A DNA stretch of 64,000 bases from Crocodylus rhombifer (Eukaryota > Chordata > Crocodylia > Crocodylidae): positions 554,018 to 618,017 of the forward strand of contig JAVSML010025215.1 in NCBI GenBank assembly GCA_038503035.1. Direction: 5' to 3'. This document shows, one piece after another, positions 34,905-46,871 of this stretch. The position numbers were made by a program, and so were the translations under genes. Below the pieces are notes generated by a model. The model made no database searches and was not told where the DNA came from. It saw nothing but the letters and a program-made list of their open reading frames with translations. Within the stretch, counting starts at the first letter, position 1. Every line of letters begins with the position of its first letter.

Positions 34905-36578
34905 CAGAACCATAGAAATGTATGGTTAGAAGGGACCTCAGGAGGTCATCTAGTCCAACCCCCTGCTCAAAGCAGGACCACCCCCACTTTATCATGCTAG
35001 CCAAGACTTTATCTACTCAGGTCTTAAAAACCTCCAAAGATATGGATTCCACAACCTCTCTGTTTCAGTGCTTTTCTACCCTCTTAGTAAGAAAGTTTTC
35101 CCTAATATTTAATGTAAACTTCCCTTGCTGCAACTTGCGACCACTGCTCCTTGTTCTATCATCTGCCACCACTAAGAACAGTCTAGCTCAATCCTCTTTA
35201 AAACCACCCGTCAGGTAGTTGAAGTCTGCTATTAAATCCACAGTCTTCTCTTCTCCAGATTACATAATTCATTTCCCCCATTCTGTCCTCAGAAGTTATG
35301 TGCCCCAGCCCCCTAACCATTTTCATTGCTGCCACTGGACTCTCTTCAATTTGTCCACATCCTTTCTGGACACAGTACTTCAGATGTGGCCTCACCACTG
35401 CTGAGTAGAGGGGAGTAATCACTTCCCTTGATCTGCTGGCAACACTCCTATCAATGCAGCCCAGTATGCCATTAACTTTCTTGGCAACAAGGGCACACTA
35501 TTGGCTTATATTGAGCTTATTGCTCACTGTAACCCCCCAAGTCCTTTTCTGAAGAGCTGCTGTTAACCAGTCAATCCCCAACCTGGACTGGTCATGGGAT
35601 TGTTCCATTCTAAGTCCAGCACTTGATCTTAATGCACCTCATGAGATTTCTTTTGGTTCAATCCTCCAATGCGCTGCAGTCTCTATGAATCATAGCTCTA
35701 CCCTTCAGTGAATTGATTACCCTTCCCCCCAGCTGGTGTGTTATCTGCAAACTTGCTGAGGGTGCACACAATCCCATCTTCCAGATCATTGATTAACTCC
35801 ACTTAATGCCAGCTGCCAGCTAGACACTGAGCCATTTATCAGTACCCTTTGTGCCCAATGATCCAGCCAGTTTTCTATCCAGCTTACAGTCCATTCATCC
35901 AACCCATACTTCCTTAGCTTGCTGGCAAGAATATTGTGAAGACTATCAAAAACCTTGCTAAAGTCAAAGCATATTACATCCACTGCTCTCTCTGCATTAA
36001 CAGAACTAGTCATCTCATCATAAAAGGCAGTCAGATTGGTTAGGCATGACTTGCCCTTGGTGAATACATGCTGACTGTTGCTAGTCACATTCTTTTCTTT
36101 CCAGTGCTTAGAAATGGATTCCATGAGGACCTGCTTCATGATCTTTCCAGGGACTGAAGTGAGGCTGAATGGTCTGTAGTTCTCTGGATCTTCTTTTTCC
36201 TTTCTCTTAAAGATGGGCCGTATATCTGCCCTTTTCCAATTGCTTGGGACCTCTCTCAGTCACCATGAGTTTTCAGAGAAAATGGTCAGCATCTCTACAG
36301 TCACATCAGCCATCTCCCTCAGCACCCTCAGGTGCATCACACACATGTCCATGAACTTGTACAAGTCTAGCTTTTTTAAATAGTCCCTAACCTGCTCTTT
36401 CACCTATGTCAGCTGTTCACCTTCTCCCCCAAATTGTGCTGCCAGGTGCAGCAGCCTGGGAGTTGACCTTGCCTGTGAAGGCAGAGGTAAAAAACAGCTT
36501 TGAGTTACTTCAGCCTTTTCTACACCATAGGTCACTCCTATTCAGTGAGGGTTCCACATTTTCCTTGATCTTCCTCTT
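34905..36578 (-). mobile_element. CR1 LINE, antisense, from RT N-terminus to 3' end
   Basis: On the minus strand the RT begins with NWKRADIRPIF and EDPENYRPFSLTSVPGKIM (about 36130-36240), then GKSCLTNLTAFYDEM, VICFDFSKVFDSL (first catalytic block) and LDEWTVSWIENWLDHWAQRV. A short deletion removes most of the GVPQGSVLGP block; INDLEDGIVCTLSKFADN follows, so the catalytic FADD has become FADN (35740-35751). Further down are VRPHLKYCVQ (about 35390) and a 3' end whose complement reads GGAGGTCATCTAGTCCAACC near 34941. Many frame changes: dead. Its 5' side stops exactly at the MITE that begins at 36579. Confidence 0.9.
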
Positions 36579-37243
36579 GGGTGCTTGTACACGTTATGGA
36601 TGTCATTATGTACATGTGACAAAATGTCATTTGTATGGCTTAATGGCATCCCACATTACATGTGCACCAGTTTTGGGGGTTTTAGATTAGTTTGCATTGT
36701 TCCAAACTAAACTACATCTAGAAGTAGTTTAGTTTGCAACATTGCGAATTGCAATGATGCAGCTGTCAGCTGGCCCCCCAGCCATGGGAGAGGCAGGTAG
36801 GTTCCACAGAAAAAAAGGATCAGGCCCCTTGTCACTTCTGCCTTCAGAGCCTGATTGCTGGAAGCCTGCTGCGTGCTGCTCCTTGGGTGGGCATGGAGAA
36901 CAGTTGGATTGGGCTGAGTGCTGCCTCTGAGCTGTGGCAGCATCCAACCTGCTGGCAGCCTGCGTGGGTGGCCCCAGGGGGTGCCACCACCACAGAGAGA
37001 AGGACCAGGGCCCTCATAGCTCAGAGGTTGCTTGGCCTACCAGTATCTCACCCACAGCTGAGAGCAGGGTCCAACTCCAACAAAACAACAAACAAACAAA
37101 CAACAAAAAAAAGGACTGGGCCCCTTTCTATACTATGACGAAAAAATTGAAATAGTGGGTTTCAGTTAAAAACTTAGCGTTTCAACTTACAGGCATAAAA
37201 TAAAACCCTGAGGACTAAACCCTACTCATGCGTACAAGCACCC
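36579..37243. mobile_element. MITE with 3-bp TSD CTT (665 bp)
   Basis: GGGTGCTTGTACACG on the left equals GGGTGCTTGTACGCA in the reverse complement of the right end. CTT flanks both sides (36576-36578 and 37244-37246). The core is GC-rich (36750-37030) with an (AAAC)n-like stretch at 37078-37108. The left flank is CR1 sequence, so it may have inserted into or next to that CR1. No transposase. Confidence 0.75.
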
Positions 37244-37365
37244 CTTGTGCCCTGATGTTTATGTTTGTAATAACTTGATTCTGTTTAAGTTATAAAGGCT
37301 TTGGTTGTGTTACATAAACCAGATCAGATTATTTGCATGTTGATGGACTGAATTTAGGAAAGTTA

Positions 37366-37703
37366 GGGTGTTTTTTACACATGCTTCAGGGGTGAGGTGA
37401 GCGCATTTTAATTAGAGTGGCTCTTGGGAGCCACTTTAATTAAAGGGACCACAGCATCTCATGTATTCAGCACCCTGTGCTTCAAAATGGCAGGGGGGGT
37501 GGTTTAACTAAAGTTTGATGAGATTTAGTTAAAGCACCCCTGCAGCTATTTTGAATTGAGGGAATGCTGAATACATGAGACACCCAGGCTGCTGAAGCTT
37601 GCTAATTAGCAAGCTCCAGTAGACTCAATTAATCAAGTTTGCTCTGACGCACTGTAATTACAGCGTATCAGAACAGGCATCCTACGTGTGCTATGAAAAA
37701 TGC
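37366..37703. mobile_element. Small MITE with TSD TTA (338 bp)
   Basis: TTA flanks both sides (37363-37365, 37704-37706). The halves are near mirror images: TTTTAATTAGAGTGGCTC/GAGCCACTTTAATTAAAG near the left and CTTGCTAATTAGCAAGC near the right, with a central TTTAACTAAAGTTTGATGAG / AGATTTAGTTAAAG hairpin. A sister copy of almost the same length is at 60052-60387. Confidence 0.75.
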
Positions 37704-38047
37704 TTAAAGGTCATGATGATCAAACAGATGAACCTGAGATCCCAGTGTAGCACTGTGGCCAGAGAAGATAATATTACTATTTGTTATTGTTGTGGTAGTG
37801 CCTTTATGACCCAGTCATAGATCAGAGTCCCACTGTGGTAGGCACTGTAAAAAATGATAATAAAAAGGTCTTTGGCCCCAAAAAGTATATAATTGGAATA
37901 TGGGTGATTCTAAAATTTGCAAAAGTAGAATATGGAGTAAGTGTACAGGGCTGCAACATTAGTGGCTGCTTGCAGACATTTAAAGAAACCAAAACCAAAA
38001 AATGCACTTTACTGGAGGAAGCAGTGTATTACTTTGACCTGGCTCTG

Positions 38048-38165
38048 GAGCATCTGTATAGATTGTGTGTTTCAGTGGGGCTTTTTGGTGCTTTTACCTA
38101 AAGCTGATTCATTAGCTATTCAATAAAACCATCAAAATAGCCCCACTATCTATACAGATGTTGGG
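38048..38165. repeat. Hairpin-forming inverted repeat
   Basis: CATCTGTATAGAT then AGTGGGGCT and TTTGGTG on the left pair with CATCTGTATAGATAGTGGGG and TTTTGATGG in the reverse complement of the right. The left arm carries an extra 10-base TGTGTGTTTC. May be a MITE remnant. Confidence 0.65.
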
Positions 38166-38544
38166 CAAGCTGGGTCCAAATAATACACTGCTGTTCTGGG
38201 CATGCACTGAGCTCAGTGTGGGAGTGGGCCAAGTTTTAAGTGCTGCTTTTTTTTTTTTTTTTCCAAACATCTGTAAGCAGTCAGCGAGACCAGTACCCAA
38301 GTTCCATGTCTGGAGAAATTCCAGCTCCATTTCCAGGTACTCAGTATTTGTATCAAAAAGAAAAAAGAATAAATTTAAAAAAATTCTAATTAGAAATAGA
38401 GTACATATTTTTTGGAAGTGCTAGTAATTAACTCCTGGAAGAGATCACCAAGGAATGTAGTGAATTCACAATGCCTTTGAAGTTGTTAAAGCAAAACTGA
38501 ATATTTTTAGAGAAGTTATGCTATAGTTTATCTGCAAGATACTG

Positions 38545-38645
38545 GGCTCGATACAGGAATTACTTAGTGAAATTCCATAGCTTATATTATGTAGGAGGTC
38601 AGACTGGATGATCTTCATAGTTCCTTCTGGCTTTAAAATCTATGA
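38545..38645 (+). mobile_element. CR1/L3-like LINE 3' end fragment
   Basis: GGGCTCGATACAGGAATTAC, then GGAGGTCAGACTGGATGATC and CCTTCTGGCTTTAAAATCTA are the typical 3' UTR of an older CR1/L3-type LINE. It differs from the other CR1 ends in this window. Confidence 0.65.
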
Positions 38646-38649
38646 ATTT

Positions 38650-40779
38650 TCAGCAGCTCTAGGCCTGAATAAATAGAAGTAATCTTATTGCTATTGCTTC
38701 CTCAATTTTTTGCACAGAACATGAATAAACATTTCTTTCAATTTGGATTTTCTGGTGCAAATAAAGGTGTTTTTACCTGCTGTTAATGGATTTTCAGAAG
38801 TAATTTAACAAAGTGCCAAACCATGGTGTCTACACTCAAAGATGAACCCCTTGGATGGTATAAACTGTCCAGGATGTTGGCAGGGGGTACATGCTTTTTG
38901 AGACTTGTTCCCACTAGCCTCCTCATTCCTGCTGTCTCTTCCCCATCTGTATGCTTTCCTGCCATGACTTGATGGAACAAGTAGATGAAGAAAGGCTTGT
39001 TATGGGTGAATAAACTCTTGGGCATTAGGTCCATGTCTGGGCTGGGGCCCTCCTAGCTTGGAGCCCACTAGTCAGGGCTGGCTGCAAGCTTTGGGTGCAG
39101 CAGATAAGTTGCAGGCTTGAGGGTCTATTGCCATGTGTCCTGCCACTGCCTTTCAGTCCTGGCCAGCTTCTCCCTGATGGATGTGGAGTTAACCTCCCAG
39201 TGGCCATCCTCTGTCTTCCCAGTCATGTTGAGATCTGGGGCACTTCATGAGATCCCCCTTTCCATGGCTTCTGCCTTCCTTACAGCCACTGCCTAAACTG
39301 CCAGGTTGAGGAGCACTGACAATCCTGGGAGCCATCTCAACTCAAAACCAAAATGTTATGCTTCGTGTTCATCTCACCTTGGAGCATCGCTTTCCAAGCA
39401 CCAACCAAAAGAACAAACAAGTTCCAGAACCTGCCTGGTTCTGGATGGAACATCACCCGTCTTCTCCACTTGGCTGCCATCTAGAGCCACTTTCCCCCTG
39501 CTTTGAGTTCAGTTCCTCTGACGCTCCACAGGGGACTCCTTCCCCTGGGACTCCTATAGCCAGGCTACCTCTCTGGCCTGAGGCTTGAGTTGTTTATAAA
39601 GGGTGATGCAGGTCACCTGACTTCTACTTCTGCCCTTGGGTCACCAGGGATTGACTGCACCTGGACCTGGTGGCCAAATTTCAAAATCCTCAGCCTCCTA
39701 GCAGGCTGTGGTAGTACCCAGAAAACATGAGCAACAATGACCAAAATAGCATGTGTTGGGGGAAGGGATAGTGTAAGGAGAGAGAGTAAGAGCAAGAGGG
39801 CAAGGAAGGAGCTGGGAAAGGGGGACACCCCGAAGGAAAGGGATGGCCCAGCAGAACCAAGAGAGGGCAAGGGAGGGTAATGAAAGGGAGGAAACAGTGT
39901 GTGTGGGGGAAGCCCAAGCACCTTTGCCCCTCTAGTAACTGGGTAGGAACCCCATTACAAAAGCTGAGCCCATACTTTCTCTGATTCTATTAAGCTTCCA
40001 TTACTAGTAGTAATAAGAAATCAGATTGGTGCACAAGTTAGGGGTACATTTTGGGGGATTAACTTCCCACATGATTTTGTGGGGAAGGGAAGTTTTCAGG
40101 CAAGATTTTTTTTTTAAATTAACAGTCTGTTTCAAGCTGTTTAGGATGGAGGAAGAGGGTCGGATATTAAAATAAGTGTCTCAGAGTACATGGATTTGCA
40201 AGGCACTCAAAGATGCATGATAAATACTATTTATCAAATGATAGCACTGACAGTGACATTTTCTATATGCCTGATGCCATCACACATGTGATGTGTTTAC
40301 ATATGAAATCACAGGCATGTAAAGAGCCCATGCTTTGCTGGTAGAACAATTAGATACTGACCTGAAAGTTTACCGATCATTTTTATTTCAAACATTCTTT
40401 TAATGAGCACCTAAAGGATATATTATGACATAGAATTCCGGGACTATGTTAGCCTGTAAAACCTGCAGTATAAAACATATTGTAAGTGTGAAATTAATTA
40501 CCTTGCAGGAGCTAAAGCCAGACTTACTATTGGCAAGCTAAACTAGGCCAAGGTGAACCAGGGACATAATTATGAAGGGAATAAAACTGCTGTTTAACTC
40601 ACTAGTAAACCTGGTAAGAGTCAAATTGCCGGTGCTGAAGAAATTGTCATACGCAGTGTCCTATTTTTTTAACCATGTAGGGTGCATGGTACATTCAAGA
40701 CCAAGTGGCTATAAATGAACAGGTGAATTAAACATAGTTTTGGATTGAAACAAAGGTCTGTCTTTCCTGCAGGTTGAAT
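38650..40779. other. Mixed DNA; purine-rich tract
   Basis: A GA-rich tract lies at about 39765-39905. The rest is unique-looking, with somewhat higher GC at 39040-39600. No gene supported. Confidence 0.45.
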
Positions 40780-41105
40780 TAGTGTCATCAAGCTGCTGTT
40801 CATGTCAGCAAGTACAGGCACATGCACCCCCTGACAGCCAGCATTCCCTGCTTAGGCAACAGGCAAGCAGGGCAGACAGAAGCACTGGTGCCCCCCCAAT
40901 AGCACTGGCTGGGGAGCGGAGGTACCAGGAGAAGCACTGCTGGCACTTCCAGGTGTGCCCCTGGCAGTTCTGGGTTGGTGTGATTGGCCACAGGGAGACC
41001 CCCCTCCCTGATGCAATCAGCAGTGGGGGGGACCCCTACCCCCCGGTCTCTGACTGGCCACTGGGGGTGGGGACAAGTGCCCCCCCCCGACTCAGGTTGC
41101 ACCAG
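40780..41105. repeat. GC-rich repeat-like segment, unclassified
   Basis: CACATGCACCCCC starts an abruptly GC-rich segment with C- and G-runs, ending near GCACCAGTTGCTCACATGCAT. Composition and C-run style match the cores of the MITEs here, but clear ends were not found. Confidence 0.35.
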
Positions 41106-41544
41106 TTGCTCACATGCATGTATGTGTATAAATTCTCTCTAAGGCAGGATTCAATGTTGCCTTGAAAAAGCTTGGTCTTGAACCAGTTGGGTCAATAAGA
41201 ACTATGCAGCAGACTTGAACAGGAATATAAACAGCTTCTCATGGACTGGTGAACATCAGAAATGTTGGAAATTCAAACTAATGTTTGGACAGGAATTTCT
41301 TTGCCTAGCAGGAAGTAGGAGGGATGTGAGGAACTCCGTCCCTGAAGAGAAAAGACTCCTCTTCTGCTGCTAAAACCCTTGTGTGCACCAAGCTTTCTCT
41401 AACATGCTCAGTAGAGTGGGGCAAGTGGAGGCACCAACCCCAAGCATAAGGGCATCCCCACTTGCTAGTGCTGTCTGGAGCCTGTCACACCTGCCCTGTG
41501 CTCCACTGCTTAGTTCTCCCCCCTCACTCTACAACCATTAGACA

Positions 41545-41965
41545 GCATCTGCCAAATCTCCAGTTGTTTTCAGAATGGGAGGTGGGAAAGGGAGCAGAGG
41601 GAGTTCTGTTTGGTGTTTTTCAGCTGTTGATGGAGGGTAGGGTGTACTGGAGCCTCCTGAGGTAGGAGGGCTCCACTTCACTCACCCCACCCTCCAGCAC
41701 TCACTAGGGAACCCCTAGAACATGCTCCCTTCCCCCCTCCCGTTTTGAAACAAGGACAGACTGGGAGAGAGGAGGGGCCATGCTAGGGGAAACTGGCTGC
41801 AGGTTCCCAGCCAGCAGCTGGATTCCCCTTTCCCTGGAACCAGCAGTGAACTTCTGTTTGATCTGGAGGATCGCTATAACTTAGAGCACTTTCTGTAAAT
41901 TGTTCTCAGTTACAGTGGGGAGTTGCACTTCTGTCTGCACTGGCAGAGCTTGATTTTTTGCAGCA
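41545..41965. mobile_element. Partial copy of the 32841-33746 element
   Basis: TTTTCAGAATGGGAGG, GAACCCCTAGAACATGCTCC, GAAACTGGCTGCAGGTTC, CAGCCAGCAGCTGGATTCCC and GAACTTCTGTTTGATCTGG match, in the same order and orientation, segments at about 33175-33510. Ends were not identified; it may be a full but diverged copy. Confidence 0.65.
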
Positions 41966-42114
41966 AAATATATAGCCCAGTCCTTTGAAATCCACCATTT
42001 GCCAGCAGTTACCATATTATTTATATGAGTCCTGCTGCTTGTTGGGACAAGACACATAGGTAGAATCTAGCTATTACTATGTAATAGGTAGACTGGTAAG
42101 TTCCATTTGTTTGA

Positions 42115-42290
42115 CTAGGGATGTATTTGGTAGCCATGTTGGTCTGAGATAAAAAGAAATGCAAAAATCTAGAACTCTTGGTTCAGAGATGATACTTTTA
42201 TTAGACCAACTAGTTGCAAAAAAGTTATTTTTTTTTTGTAAGCTTTTGGGCTCATACACCCTTCATCAGGCTCAGGGAAAATTAAAGATG
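42115..42290 (-). repeat. Interspersed repeat, best-preserved copy (SINE- or Penelope-like)
   Basis: On the minus strand the order is GAGCCTGATGAAGGGTG, GAGCCCAAAAGCTTAC, TTGCAACTAGTTGGTCTAAT, AAAAGTATCATCTC, then AGACCAACATGGCTACC. I recognise this as a dispersed sauropsid repeat but cannot assign its class. CTGATGA ... (G/A)AAA resembles a hammerhead ribozyme core, which Penelope-like elements carry. Related fragments lie near 14735, 14935 and 55208. Confidence 0.6.
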
Positions 42291-43540
42291 GTAATAAGTC
42301 CCCATAGGTAGGAAATAAACTTCATTTTTGCACTGAGGAAGCTGAAGATGGAAATCTGTCCCTCTGGGTCCATGAGTATCCTTGTGACGTTGTGCAGCTC
42401 AGGCAGGATTCCTTCCCTGTTGGTGTCAGATGGCAAGCAGGGAGGTGTAAAAAACTACCTTGTTGTTCAGAAATGGAGTTTATAATCCAAAATCAGCTAA
42501 AATTCAGCATCTTCCATGTTTCAGGGATGTATCTGGTATTTGTTTGAACATGCAACACCCCCCTCTTCCCCCAACACACACTCCCAAACTCCCCTCTCCC
42601 TCGATGTGTGGAGTCACTTAGCAGGCAGTAGAGATCAGTGTATGTTATGTTAACATGCTGTGTTCAATAAAGTTTATTTGGCGAAACCTCTGCTGAAAGA
42701 GTATTCAACAAAGCTGTTAGATCTGTACCTTTTAATAACTGAGCCAGACTGCATTATTAATTAAGGATCACAGAAATATGCTTTGCGGTGCAGCACTTGA
42801 TAATACAACTCGAATGATAGTCTCTGTACCAGATTGCAGATACAGCCACTGTAGCTCTTTTCTGTGGATGATCCCCAAGCAAAGGTGCAGCTGTCCAGTA
42901 TTTCATGATAATTCTAGTTTCAGCTGACTTTTTTAGAAGTCAGGCCCTTTCTATTATAATAACAAAAACTTCCTGCTCTGACAGGAGAAATTTCCTTTGT
43001 GCCTGATGCACCACTACAGAACAATGAAAACTTGCTTTAGCAGCTGTATCACCAGAACGATGCTCATGGTACTGGGAGACAGGCCCTTGCATCTGGTAAA
43101 ATCCTTCACTCTTTCTTCACCTAGCAGAGTTGATTTTTTTTTTCTGACTGAAAAAAAAATCTGAACCTAAACACACCAACCTGGGAGCTTTTCTCCTTAT
43201 ATTAAATTATCATTTTTAAAAGGAAACTGTCAAAGAAAAAAACATGTATTTTTGGATTTTGGTATCTGTATTGTACTTGTAGTAGAATTAAAAGATATTT
43301 ATGAATCAGATTTGCCTTTGAAATCAATGCTGCTTCGGGGGGCGGGGGGTTGAGTATTTTTAAAGCCCATTGTTTCTCAAAGTGCCCCACAGAGAAATAT
43401 AAGGGGCCATACTTGTTATTCTCCAGTTGCTGTTGTTGTCATCGTTGTCCTCTTTTTTTACAAATGAAAGTTAAGTCTCTAGTTGTGATGGTTGTGAAGG
43501 AAACGTGAGATGAAAATATTTTTTTCCTAGAGCTAGGTAA
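42291..43540. other. AT-rich DNA without recognised features
   Basis: A C/A-rich stretch at 42555-42600 and a short G-run near 43337. No gene supported. Confidence 0.45.
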
Positions 43541-44165
43541 ATTGTTTGGCCAATGCTTTATTTCAGCCAAAAGTGCATACTTAGAATTGCTATGCCAGCT
43601 TGTAGGCAGCCAGTTATCTTGGGGTCAGGAGAAGCAGCCAAAGTCCAAGGGGAGATTGATGAATCGGAGTGTAAGGAAGCCGGGCAGCCGGAAGATCCAT
43701 CTGGGGAACAGAGTCACAGATCCAGACAGTCAGACAGAGCACAGGGTCAAGAAGCAAGGTGGGTCAGGTATCTAGGAAACCAAATCAGAATTGGGGCAGG
43801 TATCCAAAGGGTCAGACCAAACTCGGGGTCAGTGGGCAAGCTTGACTGGAGTATTCAGAGGGACTGTCAGGAAGCCAGTAGCAGCACAAGCCAAGGGTGC
43901 AACAGTCTGGGTACAGGATTGAACCTTATTGCCTTGACACCTCCTTTTCTAGGTCAGGTGTTTGTGTTGGAAGGGATGAAGGGTCAGCTAACCCTCACTG
44001 ACCACTCCAGCAGCAGGGAGTGGATGTGTGGCTCGGCCCAGGTGGGGGGTTCTGGACACCTGTGTCCACCCCAGTGCTCTGCTAAGGAGGTGGCAGACTC
44101 GGATGAGTGGCCGTGCCACGTAGGCTGAGGCTCCAGATTCAAGGCCACAGCCTGCCAGGAGCAAC
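43541..44165 (+). repeat. Unclassified repeat, possibly LTR-derived
   Basis: Dense GGTCAG/CAGGTAT/CAAGC words (GGGGTCAGGAGAAGCAGCCA, GGGTCAGGTATCTAGGAAAC, CTCGGGGTCAGTGGGCAAG) recall reptile LTR-element sequence. Open + frames up to 191 codons lack any domain. Family not confirmed. Confidence 0.35.
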
Positions 44166-44169
44166 CAAA

Positions 44170-46860
44170 AATGTATAAGGTTATTTCAGTTTTGCCAAAT
44201 CATAGAGAAAGATCGCAGGCATTTTTGAAACTGGCAATACACTGAAAATGAGTTGTTTCTACAGCTGTACGACTTCCGGATTTGCAGAAAGCCGAAAACA
44301 AAAGCACAAAGTGAGAACTGAAAACAATGAATATGCCTCAGCGGGTGCTATCTGTTTGGATATTTTAAATGCTGACATGGCTAGCTATTTTGTGGCTCAT
44401 CAAAGTATGTCAGAAAAGAGAAGGACTGTATTATGAAGATTTATAGCAACATTTCCCAAAGTGAGGAAGAAGGGGCTGTCAAAGTGTTTAGGCCTTTATA
44501 CACATATGGTAGGGGTATCCAGGGAAGATGTGATTGGTTTCAGTTTTCCTCAGTGCAAGCTCAATTATCAATATTTTGAGAAATGCTGAATCAGGCAGTG
44601 AAACCAGACAGCAGAGTTTCAGGTTTCCTTATACCTGGTTTTACTTGCTGGCTTTTGTGCATTACTGCAGTGCTCACTGCTTCCTTACTGACTTTCACCA
44701 GACAGTGAGCACACGAGTCCCTCTGATACGCTTGTAGGCCCAAGCACCTGCAGACTCTGACAACCCACTTCAGCATGTGTCTGAGTCGGGGGGGTTGATG
44801 ATGGAAACTCTCCAAAACAAGTTACAATTTCTCTTTCCTACTCCAGGTAAACCCCGAAACTATTTGCAGTGAGCCATTTACCTGACAGATCTAGCCAGTT
44901 TTCTGGCTTGTAAATGGTCTTTGAACAGACTTTTGAGTTAGACCTCCTTGCTCATTTCTCTGAAGTGGTTTATGTGAATATATTTCAGCTGCCTGTGAAA
45001 TGATTGTGAACTCTTAACCCTGACTTTTGCTTTTGAAAATCCATAATTAGCTTCTCAAGCTCTATGCTTGGATGGCTCTGAGCTAAGTAGCTATAGTTTC
45101 TTGGCTGGCTTGCCCACATTCACAAAGCATTTTCAAGATGGCTGCTGTGAACAATTACAGCTCAGTTACTTGTGTGAATACATATTTTCATGAATACTCA
45201 TGGGCCTTTTTCTATCCAATTGTGGGAACAAAAATTTGCTCTTGCTGGATGACAGCAGTAAACAGGATCCCAGAAAGACACAGCAAATACGTTTGAGAAG
45301 TGTTCAAATCATCCTGAATCCCTTTTTTGCAGTGATCACGCAGCTTTTATTACAGAAGATTCGCCCTTTAAAAGCTCACAGCACATCCTCTGCAGTCAGT
45401 AACAGAAAACATCCCAAATGACCTGATGTTTATTCTCTCCAGCCAAACTAGTTCAACCGGTGACTAGTGTAATTTAACAGAAATGTACAGGAATATATTT
45501 CATGCAGAAAGACACAGCTCCATGCAGAGCAGCAAACCTTTGCCAATGACATTCCCTACCTGGAACCTGGATGTCTTGTGGGGTGAGAGGGAGGTCATGC
45601 TGCTCCCTTCAGGCTGGCTGCTGACGACTGTTAAACTTCCTCTTCTGGACTGACTGACAATTTGGCATGGTTCTCAAATGCAAGAAGCTGAGTGGCAATC
45701 TGTTCACTTCCCCAACCCTCCTGCCCAGAGCAGCCTTATTTCTTCTCACTTCAAGCTTAAAGCTCTCTCCCTTTTTAGCATCTTCCTCTCTGGTAATGGC
45801 AATTGTAAGATACCAACGTTTTCTCCATCTGGCTCCTATGTCTACACTGGGAGTGGGAACCTGTTTCAAAATGAAATTTACATCATTTTCCCCTCGGCTT
45901 TGTGTTCTGACAGTTGGGTGGCGCTGGGGTCAGGATACCAGTATCTTCCCACGCGGGCACATGCGTCAGGATGTTGCTAGCAGTTGCAAATGCGCAAGCT
46001 CTGTCTGTACAATATGCAGTCTCCACTTTCCAGCCATTTAAGGAAATATGGCCCAGAGCTGGTTGGGCACAGTAAAAATGCAGATATGCTGAACCTAAAA
46101 CCTCTCACTTTTCAGTTTGAATGAAAATTTTTTTCGGGAAGGTTTCTTAGGTGCAGAATGGAGAAAGGGAGAGAGAAGAAGATTACATGATGCCCTTCTG
46201 TCCACTCCCCATGACATGCCAATTTTAAAACAGTCTGTAACTGAAGCTATGCTTTTAGCATGGTGATGTTATAGTCGTGTTACAGGAAAAGGCAAAGTTC
46301 AGGGACAGTTATTAACCACACACGTTTAGCTCCGCACCCTACTGTGGCGTATACTGTTAGTGTTAATACCTCCATTCTTTCCTATAAGTCAATGTCTCTG
46401 GCTGAGCTACATCTCCCATGAGCTTATGCTTTCTTTTTTTCTGACTGATTGACTGGAGTCATGGCTTCTGTGACTGTGGTGATAAACTGTAGCCTTATCT
46501 ATAACATGACTGTTTTGTCTGGGATGTGGGAAATGTGGGTTCAAGTCCCTGCTCAGTCTGCTATGCTGCAGGTTGTTGACCTGTCTCAGTGCAAGGGAGG
46601 TTTCTCATGAAAAATTTCAGGTCTCTTGCTTTGTTCCATGGTGGAATGAAAATACATTTAAAAGCTTGAATGATTTCACTAAAAGCAAGGTGGTAGTTTT
46701 CTATCCAGATCTGTTATAGCCTGACTACTGTCTTTATATTATGACCATTGCCAGAACAGGAGTAGTGAAAACAAGAGTTAGCAGTGTCAGGCTTAAAAGC
46801 CTGAGAAGTAACCAAGAAATAAACATTGTCTGTCAGGTATATGTAAAGGTGGAACATGGG
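44170..46860. other. Mostly unique DNA
   Basis: No supported gene. The open frames around 45609-46041 overlap on both strands and lack conserved motifs. Confidence 0.4.
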
Positions 46861-46871
46861 GCACAGTGTAG

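Noticed and set aside
43553..44128. 191-codon + frame
   Set aside because: No recognisable domain, no splice context, and word repeats suggest an LTR-like repeat.
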